In this document: positions 46,192-55,900 of the stretch, piece by piece
Position numbering within the stretch: position 1 is the first letter of the stretch
Layout of the letters: each line of letters begins with the position of its first letter
From: Mucilaginibacter sp. SG564
Lineage (GTDB): Bacteria > Bacteroidota > Bacteroidia > Sphingobacteriales > Sphingobacteriaceae
DNA length: 64,000 nucleotides
Direction: 5' to 3'
NCBI RefSeq assembly: GCF_013149275.1
Contig: NZ_JABGNA010000001.1
Span: 372,001 to 436,000, forward strand
Position numbers and translations under genes: made by a program
Notes under the pieces: generated by a model
Told to the model about the DNA's origin: nothing
Databases searched by the model: none
Seen by the model: the letters and a program-made list of their open reading frames with translations, nothing else

Positions 46192-46560
46192 AAATTTCCA
46201 GCTCTAAATTTCATACCCTCATGACCTGCATTTTGCAATAGGCAAATTGATAACAACACATCTATGCGTGTACACCTGCCTTGGTATTTTATACCGGGCA
46301 GGTTTTGTTTTAAAGAGCCTGGTTAATAAGCATCCCCATTTTGGGGGATGTATCCCTAATTGTGGTGATACCGATGCCCCTGAATTGGTGGCAGTAGGGA
46401 TAGGGATAATGAGCCACCTTTGTGATGTAATAATTAACAAAAGTTACCCTTATAAGAACGAGCTTGGAGTAACTAAATATGAACATAAAAATGATCAGGC
46501 TGGCCAGCAAGAATTTTTATATCAAGCAGAAAAAAAAATAATTTGAAAAACCATTTAACC
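46192..46560. other. Intergenic region after the sulfur operon
   Basis: About 370 bp. It contains the operon terminator at 46274-46310 and a perfect inverted repeat CATCCCC-ATTTTG-GGGGATG at 46331-46350 without a T run. A 99-codon reading frame across it has no recognisable features and is not accepted as a gene. Confidence 0.5.
46274..46310 (+). terminator. Intrinsic terminator of the sulfur operon
   Basis: ACCTGCC (46274-46280) pairs with GGCAGGT (46297-46303), with an inner GGTAT/ATACC stem, followed by TTTGTTTT. It lies about 83 bp after the sulfite dehydrogenase stop. Confidence 0.8.
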
Positions 46561-47445
46561 ATGAAACTTAACTTATTAAAATCAAGCACCTTTTTTGCCT
46601 TAACACTGGTTGTTGGCCTGGCTTCATGCTCAAAAGATAATAACAACAACGGATACAACCAGGGTAATCCTCCACCAAGTCAGCCACAAAATCAGCCAGC
46701 AGCTACAGTTCAATTAGCTAACAATGCTAAATTCGGCAGCATATTAACCGATAAAAGCGGTCGTACTTTATATAGTTTTGCTGTTGATGCAGCAGATAAA
46801 TCAAACTGTAACGGTAACTGCGCGGTTACCTGGCCTGCCTTTAACGCCGCCGATGCTTCGGTAGCGACAGGCCTTAATACTGCCGATTTTGGTACCATCA
46901 CCCGTGCCGATGGCAGTAAACAAACTACCTACAAAGGATGGCCACTATATTATTACTCTGGTGACACCAAAGCCGGCGATACCAATGGCGATGGAATTGG
47001 TAAAACCTGGTTTGTATCAAAACCCGATTATACTGTAATGCTGGCTAATGAGCAGCTAACCGGAAATGACGGCGTTCAGTACACCAGTCAATACGTTGCC
47101 GGAACCGAAGTTGTGCAATACATTACTGACGACAGAGGCAGAACGCTATACAGCTTTAAAAAAGACAAAGCCAATACCAATACCTACACCAAAGCTGATT
47201 TTTCAAACAACAGTGTTTGGCCTATTTTCGAAATCGCTAAAGTTTTAAACGTGCCTTCAATTTTGGATAAATCACAGTTTGGAACAATTACTGTTTTTGG
47301 AAAAACACAGTTAACTTTTAAAGGCTGGCCAATGTATTTCTTTGGCGCCGATGGCGGAATAAAAGGAAACAACAAAGGTGTTAGCGTAGGTCCGGGTACA
47401 TGGCCTGTTGAAAATACTGTTACAGCAGCGGCACCAGCAAACTAA
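46561..47445 (+). CDS. COG4315-type repeat lipoprotein of unknown function
   Basis: Lipoprotein of 294 aa with the lipidated cysteine at residue 23 (LASC). The start is set at the ATG at 46561; an in-frame TTG at 46543 is less plausible. After an Asn/Pro/Gln-rich linker, the body contains repeats of the PF03640 type: GSILTDKSGRTLYSFAVDAA with NGNCAVTWPAF, FGTITRADGSKQTTYKGWPLYYYSGD, then YITDDRGRTLYSFKKDK and FGTITVFGKTQLTFKGWPMYFFGAD. Such proteins are secreted and of unknown role. It is separated from the sulfur operon by a terminator and followed by its own. Confidence 0.85.
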   Translation: MKLNLLKSSTFFALTLVVGLASCSKDNNNNGYNQGNPPPSQPQNQPAATVQLANNAKFGSILTDKSGRTLYSFAVDAADKSNCNGNCAVTWPAFNAADASVATGLNTADFGTITRADGSKQTTYKGWPLYYYSGDTKAGDTNGDGIGKTWFVSKPDYTVMLANEQLTGNDGVQYTSQYVAGTEVVQYITDDRGRTLYSFKKDKANTNTYTKADFSNNSVWPIFEIAKVLNVPSILDKSQFGTITVFGKTQLTFKGWPMYFFGADGGIKGNNKGVSVGPGTWPVENTVTAAAPAN

Positions 47446-47468
47446 TCTCTTTTTTAACTTATAATAGC

Positions 47469-47505
47469 AATACAGGCTGGTTTATTAACTGCCTGTATTG
47501 TTATT
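47469..47505 (+). terminator. Intrinsic terminator after the COG4315 lipoprotein gene
   Basis: AATACAGGC (47469-47477) pairs perfectly with GCCTGTATT (47491-47499), followed by GTTATTT. Confidence 0.75.
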
Positions 47506-47561
47506 TAAACTCAGGGATTGTAAAAAAAGCAGATAATATAAATTAAAGTCGCAGGCAACTA

Positions 47562-47569
47562 TATCTTTG
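47562..47569 (+). promoter_or_regulatory. Possible -7 element upstream of the sensor kinase gene
   Basis: TATCTTTG matches TAnnTTTG and lies about 65 bp before the kinase start codon. No TTTG is found at the -33 distance, so the call is weak. Confidence 0.35.
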
Positions 47570-47632
47570 CCGATTACGTGATAGAAGTAAAATATACACC
47601 TATTTCGAAATAGCATAATACCCCTGGCTTTA

Positions 47633-50600
47633 ATGAAACATCGTTCCGCTCCGCGACTGATCAGTTTGATCATCAACTGTATCAGTTTATTATCCCTGAC
47701 CATCTTTTTATTAATTAATACAGCTTCAGCACAAACCGAGAAGCCTTTTTTTAGAAACATTGGGACAGATAATGGCCTGTCACATGATAAAGTGAATTGC
47801 ATAATGCAGGATAAACGCGGTTTTTTATGGTTTGGCACCGAAGATGGTTTAAACAGGTATGACGGTCAGTACGTCACCATATTTAAAAGCCAGCCTAATG
47901 ATACCACCTGCATTTCGGGCAATATCATTACTGATATGCACGAAGATAAAAACGACATTATCTGGATAGCCACCTCTGATGGTGGATTAACCTGCTATAA
48001 TTATCATTTATCTGCCTCCAGGCAGTTTAAACAGTTTAAGTATAATCCACGTAAACCCGACGGCATTCCTGATAATGGCATTAGCAAAATAGCAGACGAT
48101 GGAATAGGTAATTTGTGGCTGGCAACGGGCAATAATTATGCAGTAAGGTTTAATAAACAAACAGAAAAATTTGATATCCCGGTAAAAAAAGGTGGCAGCG
48201 GTATTTTATCATTGGCTATGGCGGGCACTGATACGCTTTGGGTTGGCCGCGCTGGTGGTGGGCTTTTGAAAATTAATGTCCATACGCTGCAATATAAGGT
48301 TGATGAGCATTATAAGAATTATTATACCAAAATGCCACATACCTCTATCTCTTCTATTTTCCAGGATAGTAATCATAATATGTGGTTTAGCGATTGGGAC
48401 AACATATTATATCATTACGACCCGGTAACGCACATCGAAAAAAACATCAAACCGGTAATAGGATCAACTCCCTTATCTCAGGATGAGGTAACCTCATTTA
48501 CCGAAGACAAGCATAAAAACATCTGGATGGCTTGTAAAAATACGGGCGTTCTGGTTTATAATATGCCCGAACATAAATTTATCAGCTATCAGCATGATCG
48601 TTTTACGGATGGATCACTGATTGATAATCATGTAAATACCGTTTTTATTGACCGCAGCGGTATTGTATGGATAGGTACCAATAATGGCGTAAGCATTCAT
48701 GATCCGGTTTATTCGCCGTTTAAGCAATATTATTTACCCATCGATAAGGATGCCACTGTTTATGATTTTTATAAAGATGAGCATGATAAGCTATGGATAG
48801 CTACCAGCCGTGGGATATTTACCAAACTGCCCGGAGCAGAAAAATTTGAATACCGTAAATTATCCTTTGATGGGGAACCCTTGGCTGTAACTAAGTTTTT
48901 TATTGATAAAGATAAAACGTTTTATTTAGGTACCGATTATACCTTGTTTACATATGACGCGATAAGCAATAGGGTAACTCTTTTGCCCAACACTTCATCC
49001 GATGTGGTGATGAAAAGGCTCATCAACTCGCGCATAGTATCCATTGTTCGCGATACGATTGATGCTCACCCTGTACTAGTGGTTTCACCCTACGGGCATT
49101 ACATCACTTATTATGACCTTACTGATAAAAAATGGATTTCAAGAGTTGATTCGGTAAAAAAAATTATAAGTAAACTAAATATCAAGGATAACCTGATCAA
49201 AAAATTCTACAAGGATAAAAAAGGTGGTTTGTGGCTGGCCACTAATAAATTTGGTTTGGGTGACTGGTCGCAAAATATTCCTTCCATTAAATATTTTACT
49301 GCTGACCGTGGTGATAATACCTCTATTAGCAGTAACGATGTTTATGATATTGAGGGAGATAAAAAAGGTAATCTCTGGATAAGTACCTACGGCGGCGGAC
49401 TTAATTATTTTAATACCGTCGATGGTAAGTTTACCCATATCAAAGAATCGAGTAACTTAACCGAGGGTATGCAATCGGACCCGAGCGGTAATGTTTGGAT
49501 GATATGTAACGGGCATATGCATCAATATAACCCACTTACACGTATATATAGCTGTTACGATTTGCCCAACCTTCAAAAGAATGGCGGCGTTAAAGGTTAT
49601 GTTTATACTGATAAATACAATAACATGTATGCCGGCGGCTCAAATTTTTATATTGAATTTAATCCTGCCAATATCCACAAAATAACCAGCGACCCAGATG
49701 TTTACTTTACCGATTTTAAGATATTCAATACCTCTTTTAGTCATTTGCTCGAAAATAAAACCATTAAACTAAATTATCGCGAAAACTATTTTTCGCTGGA
49801 GTTTTCAGCTCCCGAATACAGCAGCAACCATGTGCATTATGATTACATGTTGGAGGGATTTGACAAGGGCTGGATCGAGGCTACCAAACGTAACTTTGCA
49901 AGCTACTCCAATCTGCCCGGCGGTAAATATCTGTTCAAGGTAAGGGCCTGCAACTGGAAGGGTAATGTAGTAAATAAATTTACATGTATTACCATTATCA
50001 TAAGGCCTCCATTTTGGCGTCAATGGTGGTTTTACCTGCTGATAATTATTACTATAGTGCCAATTGGTTATTTCCTTTACCGCTACCGTATCAATGAATA
50101 TATGAAAAGGCAGGCCATCAGGAACGGTATAGCCCAGGATCTGCATGATCATATAGGATCAACGCTAAGTAGTATATCCATTTATAGTCAGGTAGCTAAA
50201 ATTTACCAGCAACAGCAAAAAGCAGATAAGTTGAGTGAGTTATTAAATACTATAGGTGATACCGCAAATGAAACCATCAGTGAAATGTCGGATATTGTCT
50301 GGACTATCAATCCAAAAAACGATCACATGGATAGTATTGTGCAGAAGATACGATCTTATGCCCAGCCTCTTTGTGTGGCTCAAAACATCCATTTTGCCTT
50401 TAATTGTGATAATAAGTTATTGAGACTTACGCTTGAAATGGCTGCCCGGAAAAATTTCTTCCTGATACTTAAAGAGTCGTTGAATAATGCTATAAAGCAT
50501 TCCGGTTGTAAAAATTTAACAGTTGATATCCGGCTAACTAATTACGATATTGAGTTGCAAATAACAGATGACGGTGTAGGCTTTGATCTGGCACGAAAGG

Positions 50601-50737
50601 ACGCCGAGGGAGGAAGCACCACAGGGGGCAATGGCTTATTTAATATTAAGTCGCGGGCCGATGAATTGAATGCCCGGCTTAAAATAGATAGTGGAATACA
50701 AGGTACTAAAGTGAGCCTGGCATTTAGTATCCTCTAA
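47633..50737 (+). CDS. Sensor histidine kinase with Reg_prop propeller, Y_Y_Y domain and HisKA_3
   Basis: Membrane sensor kinase of 1034 aa. After a signal or anchor (about 15-35) come two seven-bladed propellers built from Reg_prop repeats such as IMQDKRGFLWFGTEDGLNRYDG and IFIDRSGIVWIGTNNGVSIHD. A Y_Y_Y domain follows (YMLEGFDKGWIEATKRNFASYSNLPGGKYLFKVRA, about 735-785). One membrane helix lies at about 797-820. The dimerisation domain of the HPK7/NarX type has RNGIAQDLHDHIGSTLSSI with phospho-acceptor H838. The ATPase has N-box ESLNNAIKHSG and DDGVGFD. No receiver or HTH is fused, so it differs from PUL hybrid sensors. Its partner is the regulator encoded 65 bp downstream. The signal is unknown. 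Confidence 0.92.
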   Translation: MKHRSAPRLISLIINCISLLSLTIFLLINTASAQTEKPFFRNIGTDNGLSHDKVNCIMQDKRGFLWFGTEDGLNRYDGQYVTIFKSQPNDTTCISGNIITDMHEDKNDIIWIATSDGGLTCYNYHLSASRQFKQFKYNPRKPDGIPDNGISKIADDGIGNLWLATGNNYAVRFNKQTEKFDIPVKKGGSGILSLAMAGTDTLWVGRAGGGLLKINVHTLQYKVDEHYKNYYTKMPHTSISSIFQDSNHNMWFSDWDNILYHYDPVTHIEKNIKPVIGSTPLSQDEVTSFTEDKHKNIWMACKNTGVLVYNMPEHKFISYQHDRFTDGSLIDNHVNTVFIDRSGIVWIGTNNGVSIHDPVYSPFKQYYLPIDKDATVYDFYKDEHDKLWIATSRGIFTKLPGAEKFEYRKLSFDGEPLAVTKFFIDKDKTFYLGTDYTLFTYDAISNRVTLLPNTSSDVVMKRLINSRIVSIVRDTIDAHPVLVVSPYGHYITYYDLTDKKWISRVDSVKKIISKLNIKDNLIKKFYKDKKGGLWLATNKFGLGDWSQNIPSIKYFTADRGDNTSISSNDVYDIEGDKKGNLWISTYGGGLNYFNTVDGKFTHIKESSNLTEGMQSDPSGNVWMICNGHMHQYNPLTRIYSCYDLPNLQKNGGVKGYVYTDKYNNMYAGGSNFYIEFNPANIHKITSDPDVYFTDFKIFNTSFSHLLENKTIKLNYRENYFSLEFSAPEYSSNHVHYDYMLEGFDKGWIEATKRNFASYSNLPGGKYLFKVRACNWKGNVVNKFTCITIIIRPPFWRQWWFYLLIIITIVPIGYFLYRYRINEYMKRQAIRNGIAQDLHDHIGSTLSSISIYSQVAKIYQQQQKADKLSELLNTIGDTANETISEMSDIVWTINPKNDHMDSIVQKIRSYAQPLCVAQNIHFAFNCDNKLLRLTLEMAARKNFFLILKESLNNAIKHSGCKNLTVDIRLTNYDIELQITDDGVGFDLARKDAEGGSTTGGNGLFNIKSRADELNARLKIDSGIQGTKVSLAFSIL

Positions 50738-50802
50738 AAGTCATACTAAAAATGTTTTTGAATTTTATAATTACCCTAATAATCATAAAATAAATCGAAA
50801 GA

Positions 50803-51447
50803 ATGAGTATTCGAATAGCCATATTTGATGATAATAAAAACATCCGTAACAGCATAATATTGTTGTTAAACACCGACCCGGCTTTTGAAGTAGTGGGTAC
50901 TTTTAGTGATGCTCAACACTGCGTTGATAATGTAATAACCTCAAGACCCGATGTGGTTTTAATGGATATTGAAATGCCCGGTATAAATGGCATTGAAGCT
51001 GTAAAAATTCTAACTAAGGAGTTTCCTCATATCCAGATCCTGATACAAACCGTATTTGAAGATGATGAACGTGTTTTTGATTCGATATGTGCCGGCGCCT
51101 CTGGTTATATTTTGAAAAATCAGTTAAACAGTTCTTTAACAGACGCTATTAAAGAATTGCAAACAGGTGGTTCGCCCATGAGTCCTTCTATTGCCAGGCG
51201 TGTGCTAAACATGCTGCAGCAGGGGTATCAAAATAAAAAAGTGCCATCAGAAGAATACAACCTAACCGCACGTGAAAAAGAAGTATTAAGTGGTATTGTA
51301 AATGGGTTGAGTTATAAAATGATTGGATATGAGTTGAATATCAGCTATGAAACGGTACGCAGCCACATCAAAAAAATATATGATAAGCTCCATGTAGCCT
51401 CGCTTACAGAGGTTGTTGCAAAAGCTATTAATCAAAACATAGTTTAA
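50803..51447 (+). CDS. NarL/FixJ-family response regulator
   Basis: Response regulator of 214 aa. The receiver domain (about 1-120) has the acidic pair D9-D10, phospho-acceptor D55 in VLMDIEMPGINGIEA, and GASGYILKN with the conserved lysine. The LuxR-type helix-turn-helix (about 148-210) reads LTAREKEVLSGIVNGLSYKMIGYELNISYETVRSHIKKIYDKLHV. Paired with the kinase immediately upstream. The nitrate genes follow convergently 35 bp away, so control of that cluster is possible, but only position supports it. Confidence 0.93.
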   Translation: MSIRIAIFDDNKNIRNSIILLLNTDPAFEVVGTFSDAQHCVDNVITSRPDVVLMDIEMPGINGIEAVKILTKEFPHIQILIQTVFEDDERVFDSICAGASGYILKNQLNSSLTDAIKELQTGGSPMSPSIARRVLNMLQQGYQNKKVPSEEYNLTAREKEVLSGIVNGLSYKMIGYELNISYETVRSHIKKIYDKLHVASLTEVVAKAINQNIV

Positions 51448-51482
51448 TTATTTACGAGCCTGCTACTTTAAAAGAACTGACA

Positions 51483-52952
51483 TTAGTTCAATGGGTTAGG
51501 ATTAAAGCTTTTTTCAATACGATTGAAACTGCTTTTTGATGATTCACAAATAGGGCATGAATAATTCGCTAATGATTCAAAATCTACTCCGGGAGCAACA
51601 TTGTTCACGGCATCGCCGTAGGTTTGGTCATATATACTGAAACAATTTTTGCATTGATAGACGGGGGGAGCTTCTTTGCCGGGTTTTTCTTCAGCTTCCT
51701 TTTCAGTAACGGATAGTACGATGTTGTCATTAATTAAAATGCCATAAAAGTAGTTGCATAGCTCTATTAAACATTGTCCAAGGTTGGTTATCGGTACTTT
51801 TTCCTTGTAAATAACATCATCTTTCGAGTTCGGGTTAAAATCCCGTGTATGTAAAATATCAAAAACACCGGGCTCCTTTTTCTTGATAATGATAGCACCG
51901 GTTAACCCTGTTTTGGGCTGCATTTTGATGGCAAAACAAAGCCGGTGGGTGCGTAAGTCATATTCTTCAAATTCACGTACAAGCTGCCGTTTAAGCTCCA
52001 GGCTCTCGCTATTCAGGTTTTCGAGCTGCCAGTTTAGTTCGTTAGATGCATGGCGTACATTGATGCGGTATTTATTGAGGATGATGCCCCAATCTTTACG
52101 GTTACTTTCGCTGATACCTTTGATCAGTAACGATTTCCAGGGTGTAGTGTACACCTGCCCGATTCGGTTTTTAAGGCATATGGTACAGATATCTTTCATG
52201 AATTCCAGTGGGAACAGTTCATTGCGCCGGTAAATACCCAGCCAGTGTTTATTGTTCGCATACCGGTTAAAGCCTTCATAGTAGGGGAGTTGAAACTCCG
52301 GGAGTTTTAATGCCTCTGTGATGGGTTGGGTAACCAGAGCCTGCTGAGCGATAACAAGGTTGTGGAATTTTTGATGATTGATCTTTTGCCGGTCATAAAA
52401 CAATGCTTTATGGTCCATGATTGTTTTTTCGGTTATCCGGCTCAATACAGGAATATCGTCCGAGTAAACCAGCGATGGCCAGCAGTAAATATCGGTTGTT
52501 TTAGGGAAACGGATATATAGGTGCCAGTAGTTGCTTACTGTAGAGGTAATGAAATTGAAGTTGCCACTAAAAAAAGGGACAAAGGTTTGATGCTGATCAA
52601 CCAGGTTGACCTTTAATCGGGGTTTAAAATTAAACAGGTCAAATATATCTTTATAAACACCTTCCTTCATCCAGCTTTCTGTGTTGAAAATAGCGTCAGT
52701 AACATAGGAGCTAATGATGTTTGGAAACTCATCTTCATCTATTTCATAACTGATTTCGGCCCGCAGCATATCCATTTCCAGATCTTCCAGTTGACTTGCA
52801 TCGATGCAAAAAAATAACTGTTGCCTGTTTCCGATACGAATAGACTGTGAACCAGCATTCTCGGCTATCAACAAAAGCTCATAAAGATCGCCGGCAGATA
52901 CTACACCACCAGGCAGGTTTACTTTGATGCAATAAGTTTCTTTCTCGTCCAT
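51483..52952 (-). CDS. Nitrite/sulfite reductase half-domain protein with C-terminal rubredoxin
   Basis: Protein of 489 aa ending the nitrate operon. Its N-terminus resembles the ferredoxin-like half-domain of nitrite/sulfite reductases (LPGGVVSAGDLYELLLIAENAGSQSIRIGNRQQLFFCI). The C-x5-C and C-x3-C siroheme/4Fe-4S motif seen in NirB is absent, so it is probably not a reductase itself. The last 60 residues form a rubredoxin: YQCKNCFSIYDQTYGD near 432 and YSCPICESS near 470, four cysteines in two C-x-x-C knuckles binding one iron. It starts two bases from the nitrate reductase stop. A role as an electron-transfer or assembly partner of the nitrate or nitrite reductase is likely but unproven. 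Confidence 0.72.
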   Translation of the reverse strand: MDEKETYCIKVNLPGGVVSAGDLYELLLIAENAGSQSIRIGNRQQLFFCIDASQLEDLEMDMLRAEISYEIDEDEFPNIISSYVTDAIFNTESWMKEGVYKDIFDLFNFKPRLKVNLVDQHQTFVPFFSGNFNFITSTVSNYWHLYIRFPKTTDIYCWPSLVYSDDIPVLSRITEKTIMDHKALFYDRQKINHQKFHNLVIAQQALVTQPITEALKLPEFQLPYYEGFNRYANNKHWLGIYRRNELFPLEFMKDICTICLKNRIGQVYTTPWKSLLIKGISESNRKDWGIILNKYRINVRHASNELNWQLENLNSESLELKRQLVREFEEYDLRTHRLCFAIKMQPKTGLTGAIIIKKKEPGVFDILHTRDFNPNSKDDVIYKEKVPITNLGQCLIELCNYFYGILINDNIVLSVTEKEAEEKPGKEAPPVYQCKNCFSIYDQTYGDAVNNVAPGVDFESLANYSCPICESSKSSFNRIEKSFNPNPLN

Positions 52953-52954
52953 GG

Positions 52955-55900
52955 TTATTTTACCAAAACATCTTTAAGCATTTCTTCCAGTAAGCGTTTT
53001 ACTTCAGGGCGACATGATCCACAACCCGTCCCAGCACCTGTAGCTGCGCACAGATCTTTTAGATTATTACAGCCTGAGGCTATTTTGTTCTGGATATTTT
53101 CGCTACCCACATTATTACAGCTGCAAACCAGCTTACCCAGTACCGGCTCGGCCTTGTTGCCGCTGCGTAACAGTTGGATGCGTTTTTCACTAAGTTCAGT
53201 TTTGTTGGCTATCAGTTCTTTAAATTCCAGAAATTCACTTTTATCACCTATGAGGATGGTGCCAACCAATCTATCCTGGTGAACGATACACTTTTTATAA
53301 TACCGCTTGGCTTTATCAATAAATACAATCTCTTCATAGTGTTGATTATCAGGGCGCTCAGATAAGCCGATACTGCACAGATCAAAACCATGAATTTTGA
53401 TGATATTCATAAACAGTGTGCCCTTGTAATAACTGGCAATGTCACCATTCATGTATTTGGCCATTACTTCGGCCTGTTGCTCGGCGGCGGCGGTAATGCC
53501 GTACATGGTGCCTTCAAATTCGGCTATTTCGCCTATAGCATAAATGTCAGGATCGCTGGTTTGCATGCGTTCATTTACGATAACGCCACGTTTACATTCC
53601 AGACCGCAATCCTTAGCTATTTCGAGGTTGGGCGTGGTTCCTATAGCCAGGATCATGGCATCGCAATCTATTTTGTTACCACTTTTTAGGCCCACCCCGG
53701 TTAATTTCGATCGACCGTAGAACAGCTGCACTTCATCATCATAATAAATATCGCAACCTTGGTCGGTCATTTCTTCGGCCAATAACTGGCTACCCAATAC
53801 GTCCAGCTGCCGGTTTAAAAAGCGCGACACCCGCTGTACAATGGTGATACGCATACCAATTTCGCGCAATGACGCAGCCATTTCCAGCCCGAGTAAGCCG
53901 CCACCTACAATAACCACATGGCCACCCTGCGGTACATGTTTTATAAAGCCATCGGCATCGTTACGGCTGCGCATGGTGAATATGCCTGGCAGTGACGGCA
54001 CATTTTTGGGCACTGATGCCCGACTGCCTGTAGCCAGCAACAGCACATCATATGAAGTTTTAATCCCACGCGAATCGATGACTTGTTTAGTAGCACGGTC
54101 AACTTTCTCGATACTTACACCCCGCAGCATTTTAATGTTATAGGCAGGCTCTTCCGAATCTTTCATTTTTATCAATTGTTCCCAGGATTGTTCACCACTG
54201 ATGTAATCGGGTAACATCACCCGGTTGTAAAATGGGTGGTTTTCTTTACTGAATATGGTGATCTCATCGTCGGGGTTTAGCTCGCGGTACGATTTTACAA
54301 AGCCATAGGCCCCCGCACCAGCACCCACCACCACAATATGCTGAAAAGGTTTCTTATACTTTTTAAGATTTACGGCGCAGTACTTAAAATCGGGCTCTTT
54401 AGATATGGGATCAACCTGATCGCTGGTGACATTATTAGCCCGGTTTAAATCATTATTTAAAATTTTACCCCAATGCATGGGCAAAAAGACCACACCTTGC
54501 TTTATCTGCGTGGTTAACCGGGCTTGTACGCGTACCTCGCCACGGCGAGAGGTAATCACAGTAATATCACCTTCATTAAGCTGTAAAGCAGCTGCATCAT
54601 CAGGATGGATCTCTAAAAAAGCCTGTTTATAGTGCTGATTAAGCTTGTTTACCTTGCCCGTTTTACTCATGGTATGCCATTGATCGCGGATGCGGCCCGT
54701 GGTGAGGATAAAGGGGTAATCAACGTCCGGTGCTTCACTGGTTAAAGTATCTGCAACCGGACTGATCACCGCTTTTGTTGAGGGGGTATAAAAAATATGA
54801 TCTGTAAATAAACGTGTTGTGCCTTTGACCGGGCTTTTCTTTTTATAAGGCCATTGCACTGTTTTTTGTTCTTTCAGGATCTCGTAACTCAATCTGCTGA
54901 TATCGATATTGGTTTTGGCGGTAAGCTTTACATGTTCGGCATAAATAGCTGCCGGGTTTTCAAAATCAAAACCTTTATAACCCATTTTGCGGGCAAAACG
55001 ACAAATGATCTCGGCGTCGGGAAGGGCTTCACCGGGGGGATCAATTAACTTATTTAAATAACTGATACGCCTCTCGGAGTTGGTCATGGTACCTTCCTTT
55101 TCGGCCCAGGCAGCAGCTGGCAAAATTACATCGGCATAAGCCAGCGTTTCGGGTTTGTTACTGATCTCCTGTACCACCACAAACTTCGCTTTCTTTAAGG
55201 CTTCTTCGACCATGCGAACGTTGGGCAGGCTGGTAAGCGGATTGGTGCACATGATCCAGATGGCTTTTAAGCGGCCATCGTTTAAGGCCTCAAACATTTC
55301 AGTTGCTGTTAATCCCGGTTTGGGTTGAATGGTTGTACCACCCCAAAATTTTTGCACTTCTTCCCGGTGTAGCGGATCAGCCAGGTTGCGATGGGCCGGG
55401 AGCATGTTGGACAATCCACCAACTTCCCTGCCCCCCATAGCATTGGGCTGCCCCGTTAATGATAAGGGGCCAGAGCCGGGTTTACCAATATGCCCGGTGA
55501 TCAGGTTTAGATTAATCAAACTCAGGTTTTTATTTACCCCTATAGCGCTTTGATTAAGCCCCATCGTCCACATGGTAATAAAGCCTTTGGCCTCGCCAAT
55601 ATATTTTGCAGCCAGGCGGATGCTGCTTTCGCTCAATCCGCAAATAAGGGCAGCTTCGGTCAATGTTCTTTCAAAAACAATGGCGCTATATTGTTCAAAA
55701 CCTTCGGCGTGATTATTTATAAAATTAATGTCGATGTCTCCATTTTCGATCAACAGGCGACCAATGGCGTGATTGAGCGTAATATCGGTTCCGGGATTGA
55801 TCTGTAAATGCAAATCGGCAATGGCGCAGGTATCCGTAGCGCGCGGATCAACCACAATGATTTTTGTATCGGGATTGGCGGCTTTGTGGGCCTCAACCCT

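Noticed and set aside
46331..46350. CATCCCC/GGGGATG inverted repeat as a terminator
   Set aside because: It has no T run and lies after a complete terminator. It is left as an unexplained palindrome.
46247..46546. 99-codon ORF after the sulfur operon
   Set aside because: It spans the operon terminator and an inverted repeat, and its composition is not protein-like or recognisable.
46543..46560. TTG start for the COG4315 lipoprotein
   Set aside because: The ATG at 46561 gives a compact standard lipoprotein signal.
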